Shown: in pieces, positions 24,936 to 30,505 of the stretch
Layout of the letters: each line of letters begins with the position of its first letter
How positions within the stretch are numbered: position 1 is the first letter of the stretch
From: Anaerolineae bacterium
GTDB taxonomy: Bacteria; Chloroflexota; Anaerolineae; JAFGEY01
Assembly (NCBI GenBank): GCA_016929775.1
Contig: JAFGIE010000141.1
Location: forward strand, 1-34,768
DNA: 34,768 bases
Direction of reading: 5' to 3'
Notes under the pieces: generated by a model
What the model was told of the DNA's origin: nothing
What the model saw: only the letters and a program-made list of their open reading frames with translations
Database searches by the model: none
Translations under genes and position numbers: made by a program

Positions 24936-25945
24936 AGCGTCCTCCCCACAGCTTCCGCGACGGCGCGAAGTTCGACCATCAGCTTGGCGAACCGCTCCGG
25001 CTTGAGCGACTGGACGCCATCCGACAGCGCCGCTTCAGGATTGGGATGGACCTCGATCAGCAAGCCATCGGCGCCCGCGGCGATGGCAGCCCTGGCGACG
25101 GGACTGACCAGCTCCCACTTGCCGGTGCCGTGGCTGGGGTCGACAAAGACCGGCAGATGGGTGAGCTGCTTGAGCATCGGCACCGCGTTGATGTCGAGCG
25201 TATTCCGCGTATAGTGCTCGAAGGTCCGGATCCCGCGCTCGCACAGGATCAGGCGGTCGTTCCCGTGCGACAGGATGTATTCCGCCGACATGAGCAGCTC
25301 TTCCATCGTGGACATCATGCCCCGCTTGAGCAGCACAGGACGCTGCGCTTCGCCCACCACGTTGAGGAGCGCATAGTTCTGCATGTTGCGCGCGCCAATC
25401 TGCAGGATGTCGGCATAGGTCGCAACCAGCGGCACCTGTTCGGGCGACATGACCTCGGTCACGATCAGCAGGCCCGTCTGCTCGCGCGCCTCGGCGAGCA
25501 GCTTGAGGCCCTCGACGCCCAGGCCCTGAAAGCTGTACGGCGAGGTACGCGGCTTGAAAGCGCCGCCCCGCAGCACCGTGGCGCCCGCCGCTTTGACCGC
25601 GTGTGCGGCTGTGAGGAGTTGGTCGCGGTTCTCGACGGCGCACGGACCAGCGCAGACCACGATCGGCTTGTCCCCGGCGACAAAGCCGTCGAGCCTGACC
25701 AACGTATCGTGGGGCCGAAAGTCACGACTGGCGAGCTTGAACGGTCGCAGGATGGGCACAGTGCCCTCCACGCCGCTCATGCGCTCGAGCTGATCGCGAT
25801 CCAAGGGACGCCCATCGCCGACGACGCCGATGATCGTCCGCTCTTCTCCTTCTGAAAGGTGCACCTGGCGCCCCAGCTGCTCGACGCGCGCGATCACGTT
25901 CGCCACCTCGCGCGGGGTGGCGTCCTTGCGCATAATGATGATCAT
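24932..25945 (-). CDS. aroF: DAHP synthase, type I-beta with N-terminal regulatory domain
   Basis: First step: condenses PEP and erythrose-4-phosphate. The 337-residue protein has an N-terminal ferredoxin-like/ACT-like domain of about 65 residues ([14 protein letters not shown], then [16 protein letters not shown]). In Thermotoga-type enzymes this domain mediates feedback inhibition by Tyr or Phe. The barrel follows, with [14 protein letters not shown] (metal Cys), [56 protein letters not shown], and FVDPSHGTG with the metal-binding His. I choose ATG 25945 after GGGGAG. An ATG 11 codons upstream is in frame but lacks an SD. It is separated from pheA by 195 bp. Confidence 0.95.
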   Translation of the reverse strand: MIIIMRKDATPREVANVIARVEQLGRQVHLSEGEERTIIGVVGDGRPLDRDQLERMSGVEGTVPILRPFKLASRDFRPHDTLVRLDGFVAGDKPIVVCAGPCAVENRDQLLTAAHAVKAAGATVLRGGAFKPRTSPYSFQGLGVEGLKLLAEAREQTGLLIVTEVMSPEQVPLVATYADILQIGARNMQNYALLNVVGEAQRPVLLKRGMMSTMEELLMSAEYILSHGNDRLILCERGIRTFEHYTRNTLDINAVPMLKQLTHLPVFVDPSHGTGKWELVSPVARAAIAAGADGLLIEVHPNPEAALSDGVQSLKPERFAKLMVELRAVAEAVGRTL

Positions 25946-26140
25946 GTTCCGCTCCCCTTTTAGCTCGTGCATGTGCACGGCATGCGGCGCAGCCCGTCCT
26001 CGTCGGTGATCGTATCACAGAACGTGACCCCGTCGCCCCGCTCCTCCCTCTCGCTGACCTGCATCGCAGAACAAGGATGTTGGTTGAGCAGTCGTCTTGG
26101 CAAAGGCCAGTTGCTGCTTGTTCGCGGCGACCTGCGGGGC
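25946..26140 (-). other. 195-bp gap between pheA and aroF
   Basis: This is the only long gap in the operon. It contains a 34-codon frame (26075-25971 region) without an SD, a near-palindrome TGTGATACGATCACC (about 26010-26024 region on the minus strand), and GTGCACATGCAC close to the aroF SD. I see no convincing promoter, terminator or leader peptide. Confidence 0.4.
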
Positions 26141-26977
26141 TTACGCCTCATCGCCCAGCGGCGTCGTCGCCGCGGGGTAGGATCCGAGCAGCTTGACGAA
26201 CGACGAGCGGCGCAGCAGGCCCATCAGAGCTGCCTCGCACGGCGGGTCCTGCCAGTGCCCGTCGAAATCCAGGTAGAACAGGTACTGCCAGGGACGGTTG
26301 CGTCGCGGGCGGGACTCGATCTTGGAGAGGTTGATCCCGCGCTTGGCAAACTCGCCCAGGCTGTCGTACAGGGCGCCGGGTTGGTGGCGCGTGGTAAAGA
26401 TCAGCGAGGTCTTGCTGCGCTGTGCACGCGGCGGATCATCGAGCCCGAGGACAAAGAAGCGCGTATAGTTGAACGGCAGGTCCTCGACGTCCTCGTCCAG
26501 GATCTGCAAGCCGTACAAGTCGGCAGCCAACGCACTGGCGATCACGCCGGTCTGCGGATCGGGGTGCTCGGCGAGCTCGCGCGCGCTGCCAGCGGTGTCG
26601 AAATTCGCCACCGCTTCGAGCCCACGCCGCGCCAGGTAGCGCTCGCACTGCGCCAGGGCCTGGGGATGCGACCGCACGCGCTTGAGGTCGGCGATCGACG
26701 TATCGGGCACGGCGAGCAGCCGATGGCGCACGCGCAGGATGACCTCTGCACGGACGCGCAGATCGTGCTCCATCAGCAGTTCGTAGGCCTGGACCACCGA
26801 TCCGGCGAGCGAGTTCTCCACAGGCAGCATGCCATAGTCGGCTGCTCCCTCTTCGACCGCGACAAAGAGGTCGGTGAGGGTGTGGCAGGGCAGCGAGGCG
26901 ACCTGCGCGCCAAAGAACTGGCGCGTCGCCTCCTCCGAGTATGCGCCTGCAATTCCCTGGAACGAGACCGTCGTCAT
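26141..26977 (-). CDS. pheA: Prephenate dehydratase with ACT domain
   Basis: Converts prephenate to phenylpyruvate on the Phe branch. The 278-residue monofunctional enzyme begins [14 protein letters not shown] (the family's 'GPxGtfSe' region), then [39 protein letters not shown] and the catalytic Thr-Arg-Phe in [10 protein letters not shown]. Residues about 190-270 are an ACT regulatory domain ([20 protein letters not shown], with NLSKIESRP), the usual site of Phe inhibition. No chorismate mutase domain is fused; that activity comes from aroH. Its first 16 codons plus SD are tandemly duplicated upstream. The ATG at 26977 is used because the upstream copy runs into a stop. Confidence 0.95.
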   Translation of the reverse strand: MTTVSFQGIAGAYSEEATRQFFGAQVASLPCHTLTDLFVAVEEGAADYGMLPVENSLAGSVVQAYELLMEHDLRVRAEVILRVRHRLLAVPDTSIADLKRVRSHPQALAQCERYLARRGLEAVANFDTAGSARELAEHPDPQTGVIASALAADLYGLQILDEDVEDLPFNYTRFFVLGLDDPPRAQRSKTSLIFTTRHQPGALYDSLGEFAKRGINLSKIESRPRRNRPWQYLFYLDFDGHWQDPPCEAALMGLLRRSSFVKLLGSYPAATTPLGDEA

Positions 26978-27046
26978 CGCGCCTCCTCTTCCGAGTATGC
27001 GCCTGCGATTCCCTGGAACGAGACCGTCGTCATCGCGCCTCCTCTT
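26935..27046. repeat. 56-bp tandem duplication at the aroH-pheA junction
   Basis: Units 26935-26990 and 26991-27046 are identical except for one A/G difference (26951 versus 27007). Each holds an SD, an ATG and the first codons of pheA. The boundary matches a GAGGAGGCG microhomology shared by the aroH 3' end and the early pheA codons, which explains slippage. The 56-bp length shifts frame, so the first copy stops. Confidence 0.92.
26974..27033 (-). CDS. 19-codon ORF made by duplication of the pheA start
   Basis: Starts at ATG 27033, which overlaps the aroH stop (ATGA), and encodes [19 protein letters not shown] before a TGA that overlaps the pheA ATG (ATGA). It has the same SD (AGAGGAGG) as pheA. 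It repeats the first 16 residues of PheA and then ends. It probably has no function as a peptide, but it could act as a coupling relay between aroH and pheA translation. Confidence 0.6.
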   Translation of the reverse strand: MTTVSFQGIAGAYSEEEAR

Positions 27047-27425
27047 GAGGAGCCTGGTCGTGCGCCGCCAGATCGGGACGAAGCTGGCGCGCCTCGCGCA
27101 GGTACACGTGCCGGATCTGGTCTATCGACCGCTCGGTGTTCCAGTGAATGAGCACCCGAATGCAGCGCGCCAGGCTGCCCGGGACCGCCATTTCCTGCAC
27201 ACACAGCAGCGTCGTGTGTGTCCAGCCCAGGCGACGCGCGGCGACCGCCGGGTAGACGGCGTCGAGGTCTCGCGTTGCCGTAAAGATCGCGCTGGCGACG
27301 TCGGCTTCGCGCACACCGTTGGCGGCGATGATCTGCCGCAACAGTTCCTCTGTCGCATCCAAGATCTCATCTACGTCGTTCGCGGCGACGGTGGTGGCGC
27401 CGCGGATCCCTCGACAAACGCCCAT
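27030..27425 (-). CDS. aroH: Chorismate mutase, AroH class
   Basis: Rearranges chorismate to prephenate, the branch point to Phe and Tyr. The 131-residue product is the trimeric Bacillus-type (AroH) mutase, not the AroQ type. It starts [18 protein letters not shown] (active-site Arg), followed by [44 protein letters not shown] (active-site Arg) and [14 protein letters not shown] (active-site Tyr). The ATG at 27425 follows GAGAGGAG. It is the first structural gene after the attenuator terminator, 30 bp beyond the U-tract. The stop overlaps the next ATG. Confidence 0.95.
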   Translation of the reverse strand: MGVCRGIRGATTVAANDVDEILDATEELLRQIIAANGVREADVASAIFTATRDLDAVYPAVAARRLGWTHTTLLCVQEMAVPGSLARCIRVLIHWNTERSIDQIRHVYLREARQLRPDLAAHDQAPQEEAR

Positions 27426-27454
27426 CGAACGCTCCTCTCCACAGGACCCGGGAA

Positions 27455-27490
27455 CAAAAAAGAGCGTGGAGCTTGATTGCTCCACGCTCT
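27455..27490 (-). terminator. Attenuator: intrinsic terminator in the aromatic operon leader
   Basis: Minus strand AGAGCGTGGAGC (27490-27479), loop AATCAA, GCTCCACGCTCT (27472-27461): a perfect 12-bp stem followed by a run of Ts to 27455. It lies between the promoter and aroH, so transcription must pass it to reach the operon. Its 5' arm is also the target of the antiterminator at 27533-27545. Confidence 0.95.
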
Positions 27491-27510
27491 TCCGTTGTGT
27501 CCGGGTCTGG

Positions 27511-27654
27511 CTAGCGACTCCCCTTCCACCCGGCGTGAGGCAATCTGCCCATCCGGCTGTAAAAGTAATAGAAGGGGAAGGCGCGCACAGAGACGGACGC
27601 ACTGCCCGTGTGCGCCGTATCGATCGTCTGTTGTGCCAAGAGTAGACGAGACAT
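27511..27654 (-). CDS. Phe/Tyr leader peptide
   Basis: A 47-codon ORF starting 20 nt after the predicted transcription start. ATG at 27654 is preceded by GGAG at 7-nt spacing and stops at TAG 27513-27511. Residues 26-32 read F-P-F-Y-Y-F-Y: three Phe and three Tyr in seven codons, the hallmark of attenuation leaders for these amino acids. One Trp codon (residue 43) lies near the end. The peptide has no domain similarity and is expected to be unstable; the act of translation is what matters. Its stop lies 20 nt before the terminator stem. It is too short for most gene finders. Confidence 0.88.
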   Translation of the reverse strand: MSRLLLAQQTIDTAHTGSASVSVRAFPFYYFYSRMGRLPHAGWKGSR

Positions 27655-27680
27655 CGCGTCGCTCCGCTAAAGATAGACTA

Positions 27681-27709
27681 ATCATAACCCAAAGGTACGG
27701 AAATGTCAA
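27681..27709 (-). promoter_or_regulatory. Sigma-70 promoter of the aromatic amino acid operon
   Basis: Minus strand TTGACA (27709-27704), 17-bp spacer, TATGAT (27686-27681). The likely start is the A at 27674, 20 nt before the leader-peptide ATG. With this promoter the leader peptide, attenuator and eleven downstream genes form one transcription unit. Confidence 0.88.
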
Positions 27710-27724
27710 ATGCACGTGCGAGGT

Positions 27725-27753
27725 TTGACGTAGCCAGAAACGACGCCTATAAT
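27725..27753 (+). promoter_or_regulatory. Sigma-70 promoter of ogt
   Basis: TTGACG (27725-27730), 17-bp spacer, TATAAT (27748-27753). Its -35 lies 15 bp from the -35 of the divergent aromatic operon promoter, so polymerases or a regulator bound between them could affect both. Confidence 0.85.
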
Positions 27754-27795
27754 GAAAGTGCGTGTCCCCAACCTGGTCGCGAAAGGAGGGTGGTC

Positions 27796-28308
27796 ATGAA
27801 GCCCGAGGTCGCCCCCACAGATCGTGCGCAGCCGTCCAAGGTCGTCGAGACCTACCTGGGATACTATGAGTCGCCGATCGGCTTGATCGAGATCTGTGCC
27901 ACTAGGGACGCGATCACGTCGGTGCATTTCGTGGCAGCGCAGCAGTATGGCATCGCCGGGAACGGGCACATCCGCCACGCGCTGAAGCAGATCCGCGCCT
28001 ACTTTGCCCGACACCGGCAGACGTTCGATCTGCCCCTCGCCCTGGAGGGCACGCCGTTCCAGGAGCGCGTGTGGCAAGCGATCGCATCCATCCCGTACGG
28101 GCAAACCCTTTCCTACGCCGAACTGGCGCGCGCAGTCGAGAACCCACGCGCGCTCCGCGCCGTGGGGGCGGCGGCGGGACGTAACCCGATCGCGATCATC
28201 GTCCCATGCCACCGCGTGGTCGGCAGTCACGGCGAGATGGTCGGCTATGGCGGCGGGCTGTGGCGCAAGGAATGGCTGCTGCGACACGAGGGCGCGCTGC
28301 TCGCCTAG
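27796..28308 (+). CDS. ogt: Methylated-DNA--[protein]-cysteine S-methyltransferase
   Basis: Suicide DNA-repair protein that removes the methyl group from O6-methylguanine. The 170-residue product has the N-terminal domain (GYYESPIGLIEICA) and the conserved C-terminal domain. The latter contains GTPFQERVWQAIASIPYGQTLSYAELA, the arginine-finger/HTH region (NPRALRAVGAAAGRNP), and the acceptor-Cys motif IIVPCHRVVG, ending GYGGGLWRKEWLLRHEG. There is no Ada regulatory domain. ATG 27796 has GGAGGG just upstream, whereas an in-frame ATG at 27703 lies upstream of the promoter. It converges on the methyltransferase-Nudix gene. Confidence 0.95.
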   Translation: MKPEVAPTDRAQPSKVVETYLGYYESPIGLIEICATRDAITSVHFVAAQQYGIAGNGHIRHALKQIRAYFARHRQTFDLPLALEGTPFQERVWQAIASIPYGQTLSYAELARAVENPRALRAVGAAAGRNPIAIIVPCHRVVGSHGEMVGYGGGLWRKEWLLRHEGALLA

Positions 28309-28369
28309 CTGTGCGACAGGCGGCAGGGAGGGACGGGCCTGGCGTGCCGATCGCTTGCGCTGCGGGCGA

Positions 28370-29425
28370 TCAGCGGATCACGGGCGCACAGCTCCCGCTC
28401 AGGGCATCGGCGATCCGGACGCGATGCCACGCAAAGAGGTCCTCCGGCAGGGCATCGGGGGCGAAGTAGCGGACCTCGGTCGTCTCTTCGCTGAGCCGGA
28501 TCTCGCCGCCCACCACGCGGCAGGCAAAGTGGAGGACCACATAGTGCCTGGGCCGAGGCACGTCTGGGTCCGGAGGCCAAGGCGTAGAGTAGACGCCCAC
28601 CAGGCGCTCGACCGAAACCTGCAGGCCCGTCTCTTCGCGCACCTCGCGCACCGCGCACTGCTCGACCGTCTCCCCGTAGTCCAGGTGCCCGCCGGGCAGG
28701 CACCACGCCCCGTTGTCTGCGCGGCGGGTCAGCAGCACATGCCCCCGCTCGTCGAGCACTACTGCCGAGACGCCGGAGCGCGGGGTCTCGATCTTGGACC
28801 AGGCGAGGACGTTGATCCACGGGCGCGCACGTCCCGCGCTGTCCGCGTTCTCCCAGCACGACAGGACTTCAAAGCCAGAACGCTCCATGAGGAGCTGCAG
28901 CTCGTCGGGATGGTAGTAGGCAAAGAGGCGCCGGATCCCGCGCGAGTCCTCGACCCATGCCTCGCCCTCGCCCCGCTTGACGGCGACATAGATGTGACCG
29001 GGGTGGACGACCCGTTCCAGCTCGCGCAGGACGCCGCTCGCCTCGGTCTTGGGGATGTGCAGCAGGGAGGCGCAGACCCACAGCCCGCGAAACGCGCCCT
29101 TGGGGAAGGGCAGGCGCCGCATGTCGGCTTGGGCCACGGGCACATCGAGGCCACGCTGCCGTGCCGCGCGCAGCATGCCGAGCGAGAGGTCGACGCCATA
29201 GGCATCGTAGCCCTGTTCAACCAACCACGCCGTGTCACGACCGGGACCGCAGCCGACGTCGAGCACGCGAACGCCGGGGGCAAGCCGGCCCACAAAACGC
29301 GCCATGTCCTCGTGCAAGCGGATGTCGAACCAACGGTCGCCGTAGGGATGTGCGATGGCGTCGTAGGCAGACCGGGTCTCGCCCTGGTCCGGGATCCGCG
29401 TGCGTGCGCGTGGGAAGCGGCGCAA
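28370..29425 (-). CDS. Fusion of SAM-dependent methyltransferase and Nudix hydrolase
   Basis: A 351-residue two-domain protein. Residues about 20-210 are a class I methyltransferase: motif I VRVLDVGCGPGRDT (53-65), VDLSLGMLRAAR, QADMRRLPFP and ASLLHI, similar to Methyltransferase_11 proteins. Residues about 215-350 are a Nudix domain with a perfect box, from G246 through E252 to R260-E261-V-R-E264-E265-T-G-L. It is preceded by VLLTRRADNGAWCLPGG. Both catalytic signatures look intact. There is no stop between the halves. The start is TTG at 29425, 6 bp after the pfkA stop with a weak SD, so coupling to pfkA is likely. Substrates are unknown; MTH/RppH-like or house-cleaning roles are possible. 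Confidence 0.85.
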   Translation of the reverse strand: MRRFPRARTRIPDQGETRSAYDAIAHPYGDRWFDIRLHEDMARFVGRLAPGVRVLDVGCGPGRDTAWLVEQGYDAYGVDLSLGMLRAARQRGLDVPVAQADMRRLPFPKGAFRGLWVCASLLHIPKTEASGVLRELERVVHPGHIYVAVKRGEGEAWVEDSRGIRRLFAYYHPDELQLLMERSGFEVLSCWENADSAGRARPWINVLAWSKIETPRSGVSAVVLDERGHVLLTRRADNGAWCLPGGHLDYGETVEQCAVREVREETGLQVSVERLVGVYSTPWPPDPDVPRPRHYVVLHFACRVVGGEIRLSEETTEVRYFAPDALPEDLFAWHRVRIADALSGSCAPVIR

Positions 29426-29431
29426 GGAATG

Positions 29432-30412
29432 CTACACTTCCATCATGTGCGCCAGCTCGTACAGACGCTCGTTGATCGGGCGCAGGGCGGCGACGGCTTC
29501 TGAGAGGGGGGTATAGGCCACGCTGCCGCCGATCATGCCGGCGACGTGACCGCTCTTGCCGGCAAGCAGCCCCTCGACGGCGCCAGCGCCCAGGCGCGTC
29601 GCCAGGATGCGGTCGTACGCCGACGGGCGCCCGCCGCGCTGGACGTGGCCAAGGACGGTGACCCGCATCCTGAATCCCAGATCATCCTCGTGTGCGCGCA
29701 GGTATTCGAGCACTGCCTGCGTGCCCGGCTTGTACCCTTCGGCGACGATCACGATCCCGTGCGACTTGCCGCGCATGTAGGCGTCGGACAGACATGCGGC
29801 GACCGCCTCGACCGGGGTCGGGATCTCGGGGATCAGGATCATCTCGGCGCCCCCCGCCATGCCGCTCATCAAGGCCAGGTAGCCGCAGTCGCGGCCCATG
29901 ACCTCGATCAGGAACGCACGCTCGTGCGAGGATGCGGTATCCTTGATCTTGTCGATCGCGTCGAGCACCGTGTTGAGGGTAGTGTCCACGCCGACGGCAA
30001 TGTCTGTGCCGCCCACGTCGTTGTCGATCGTACCGGGCACGCCGATCGCGGCAAAGCCCTGCTCGTGGAGCGCCAGCGCGCCGCTGAGCGAGCCATTGCC
30101 CCCGATGACCACCAGACCGTCGACGCCGTGTTGGTTGAGCTCGCGGATCGCCCGGCGCTGATAGCGATCCTCCACGAACTCGGGAAGCCGCGTCGTGCCC
30201 AGGATCGTCCCCCCCTGACCGAGGATCCCGCCCACCGAGCGCGCGCTAAAGGGCTCGAACTCGCCGTTGATCAACCCGGTGTAGCCGCGCCGGATCCCCA
30301 TCACCTCCACGCCCTTGCTGATCGCGGTGCGCGTCACGGCACGGATGCACGGGTTCAGGCCTGGGCCATCCCCGCCGCTGGTCAGGACGCCGATGCGCCG
30401 AATCGTGGTCAT
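29432..30412 (-). CDS. pfkA: 6-phosphofructokinase
   Basis: Phosphorylates fructose-6-phosphate in glycolysis. The 326-residue PfkA-family protein has GVLTSGGDGPGLN at the N-terminus, then GGTILGTTR, VVIGGNGSLSGA, PGTIDNDVGGTD (catalytic TIDND), EVMGRDCGYLAL, and IVAEGYKPG, followed by LGHVQRGGRPSAYDR. The Gly at 107 (E. coli Gly104) points to ATP rather than pyrophosphate as donor. Position 106 is Asn where the E. coli enzyme has Asp103. Length is normal. The ATG at 30412 follows GGAG. It lies 93 bp after the CHAT gene on the same strand with no clear promoter in the gap. Confidence 0.93.
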   Translation of the reverse strand: MTTIRRIGVLTSGGDGPGLNPCIRAVTRTAISKGVEVMGIRRGYTGLINGEFEPFSARSVGGILGQGGTILGTTRLPEFVEDRYQRRAIRELNQHGVDGLVVIGGNGSLSGALALHEQGFAAIGVPGTIDNDVGGTDIAVGVDTTLNTVLDAIDKIKDTASSHERAFLIEVMGRDCGYLALMSGMAGGAEMILIPEIPTPVEAVAACLSDAYMRGKSHGIVIVAEGYKPGTQAVLEYLRAHEDDLGFRMRVTVLGHVQRGGRPSAYDRILATRLGAGAVEGLLAGKSGHVAGMIGGSVAYTPLSEAVAALRPINERLYELAHMMEV

Positions 30413-30505
30413 GTGCAGTCTCCTGGAGAACGTCTAGAGTCGGCAGCCGGGGGCAAGTCACCGCGCAGCGAGACCACACAGCCTGGAGCAGAAAGCGGTA
30501 TCGCG

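Larger units (their letters stand above)
27455..27674 (-). promoter_or_regulatory. Phe/Tyr leader-peptide transcription attenuator (aromatic operon leader RNA)
   Basis: This predicted leader of about 220 nt has all parts of a classical attenuator. (1) Leader peptide 27654-27511 with Phe/Tyr codons at 27579-27559. (2) Helix 1:2, in which 27579-27567 pairs with 27530-27518 (13 pairs, four of them G-U), covering the control codons. (3) Antiterminator GAUUGCCUCACGC (27545-27533) with GCGUGGAGCAAUC (27487-27475), 12 of 13 pairs. (4) Terminator 27490-27461. Elements 3 and 4 share 27487-27475 and exclude each other. A ribosome stalled at the Phe/Tyr codons would break 1:2 yet leave 27545-27533 free, favouring readthrough. 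With plentiful Phe and Tyr, 1:2 can re-form, place the antiterminator strand in its loop and let the terminator fold. Pairings are read by hand; regulation is inferred. Confidence 0.88.

Noticed and set aside
25971..26075. A 34-codon frame between pheA and aroF as a possible second leader peptide.
   Set aside because: No SD, only one aromatic residue, and no terminator follows it.
27511..27550. GGGTGGAA in the aromatic leader resembles the start of a T-box motif (GGGUGGNACCGCG).
   Set aside because: The rest of the T-box sequence (ACCGCG) is absent and no Stem I features are seen; the region is explained by leader-peptide attenuation.
27371..27715. A 114-codon minus-strand frame upstream of aroH whose start reads M-H-L-T-F-P-Y-L-W, which at first looks like an aromatic leader peptide.
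   Set aside because: Its start codon lies upstream of the -10 box (27681-27686), so it is not in the transcript, and it has no SD. The 27511-27654 frame is within the transcript, has an SD and has the F/Y run.
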